DNA of 6,004 nucleotides from an uncultured bacterium (GTDB lineage: Bacteria > Patescibacteriota > Patescibacteriia > Patescibacteriales > UBA12465), in contig CAIVBF010000143.1 in the NCBI GenBank assembly GCA_903904095.1, positions 1-6,004 on the forward strand. The letters are read 5' to 3'. The stretch's first letter is position 1, and every line of letters starts with the position of its first letter. This document shows positions 5,596-6,004 of the stretch, piece by piece. A program made the translations under genes and the position numbers. Under the pieces are notes generated by a model. It saw nothing but the letters and a program-made list of their open reading frames with translations. It was not told the DNA's origin and did no database searches.

Positions 5596-5630
5596 AAAAA
5601 AGGAGCTCAGTTTATCACGAGCTCCTTTTT
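5596..5630. terminator. Bidirectional rho-independent terminator
   Basis: GGAGCTC (5602-5608) pairs with GAGCTCC (5619-5625) around a 10-base loop, flanked by six A (5596-5601) and five T (5626-5630), so a U-run follows the hairpin on both strands. It sits between the convergent PurN-like gene (stop 5581) and the DsbB gene (stop 5652) and should end both transcripts. Confidence 0.92.
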
Positions 5631-5651
5631 CATATAAATTTTATGTTTTAA

Positions 5652-6004
5652 TTATTTTTTTTCTTTATTTGAATAACAATAAATTATTGTACCGACATTT
5701 ATTAAAACAAAAGCTATTAGAGATAACATCGGTAGAGAAATAAAACCCGATAACTGGCCGCTAGCGACACATGGTGTTTCTAATGAACAGGTTGTAATTT
5801 TTTCTTGAATAATCCCAAGTCGCAATAAATTATGATAAAAAGAAATTCCTAATCCCAATAAAGAAAATGGCAAAACAAGATAATTTAAATATTTAATTTT
5901 TTTCCAAATACAAACTCCGATAATAATAACCAAAGGATACATTAAAATTCTTTGATACCAGCATAATAGACAAGGGGTTAATCCTAAAATAAGACTGGCG
6001 TATA
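5652..6004 (-). CDS. bdbC: Disulfide bond formation protein DsbB/BdbC, 5' end cut by window edge
   Basis: DsbB/BdbC is an inner-membrane protein that reoxidises a DsbA-like thiol oxidase by passing electrons to quinone. The frame is open to the right edge: upstream of the internal ATG at 5942 it continues through 20 more codons reading CLLCWYQRIL and then MYPL, the family's first redox motif (CxxC, codons at 5972-5961). The second pair is CSLETPC (CX5C), followed by GFISLPMLSLIAF, also typical. So the ATG at 5942 is not the start; the visible 116 residues lack roughly 20-30 N-terminal ones. Helices: the partial one before CLLC, YPLVIIIGVCIW, YLVLPFSLLGLGISFY, and LPMLSLIAFVLINVGTIIYC. All four active cysteines are present. 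No DsbA partner is in view. The gene is convergent with the PurN-like gene and shares its terminator. Confidence 0.93.
   Translation of the reverse strand, partial: YASLILGLTPCLLCWYQRILMYPLVIIIGVCIWKKIKYLNYLVLPFSLLGLGISFYHNLLRLGIIQEKITTCSLETPCVASGQLSGFISLPMLSLIAFVLINVGTIIYCYSNKEKK

Noticed and set aside
1..6004. tRNA, rRNA, CRISPR array, insertion sequence or attachment site
   Set aside because: No cloverleaf or CCA-type tRNA pattern, no regularly spaced repeats, no transposase or integrase motifs and no long terminal repeats were found by reading both strands.

Overview
The window is AT-rich DNA with compact genes, short intergenic gaps, several small proteins of no recognisable family and no start codon carrying a strong Shine-Dalgarno sequence. 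TGA is used as a stop (for example at 299-301 and 2975-2977), which argues against the recoded Gracilibacteria/Absconditabacteria. Together with the gene types (BdbC-type DsbB, a DxNxDG exported protein, a variant PurN-like formyltransferase, a standalone HD hydrolase) this suggests a Patescibacteria/CPR-like bacterium. The assignment is an inference from style and cannot be proven from 6 kb.

Layout. Positions 1-2424 (minus strand) hold a three-gene redox operon, read right to left: an FAD/NAD(P)H reductase with a membrane anchor and a proline-rich tail, an ApbE-type FMN transferase, and the start of a ferric-reductase-like haem membrane protein that runs off the left edge. The last two overlap as ATGA. 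The first ~65 bases are much more GC-rich than the rest, so the left edge may be chimeric. Positions 2569-3514 (minus) hold two small genes of unknown family followed by a hairpin terminator. Positions 3626-4177 (minus) hold a membrane-anchored protein with a calcium-loop motif. Positions 4303-5581 (plus) hold an HD-domain phosphohydrolase and a PurN-like formyltransferase, probably one transcript. A bidirectional terminator at 5596-5630 separates them from a convergent, 5'-truncated DsbB/BdbC gene running off the right edge.

How the genes could work together. The redox operon looks like a split NADPH-oxidase/ferric-reductase: NAD(P)H to FAD in the cytoplasmic reductase, then to haem in the membrane partner, then to an outside acceptor, with ApbE implying a covalently flavinylated carrier somewhere. 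BdbC is a separate membrane redox function (disulfide formation). The HD and PurN-like pair points to nucleotide or one-carbon metabolism. The best regulatory structure is at 3566-3601, where a near-consensus promoter for the unknown two-gene operon is overlaid by a perfect 9-bp inverted repeat that also looks like the terminator of the upstream gene. No RNA gene, CRISPR array or mobile element was seen.
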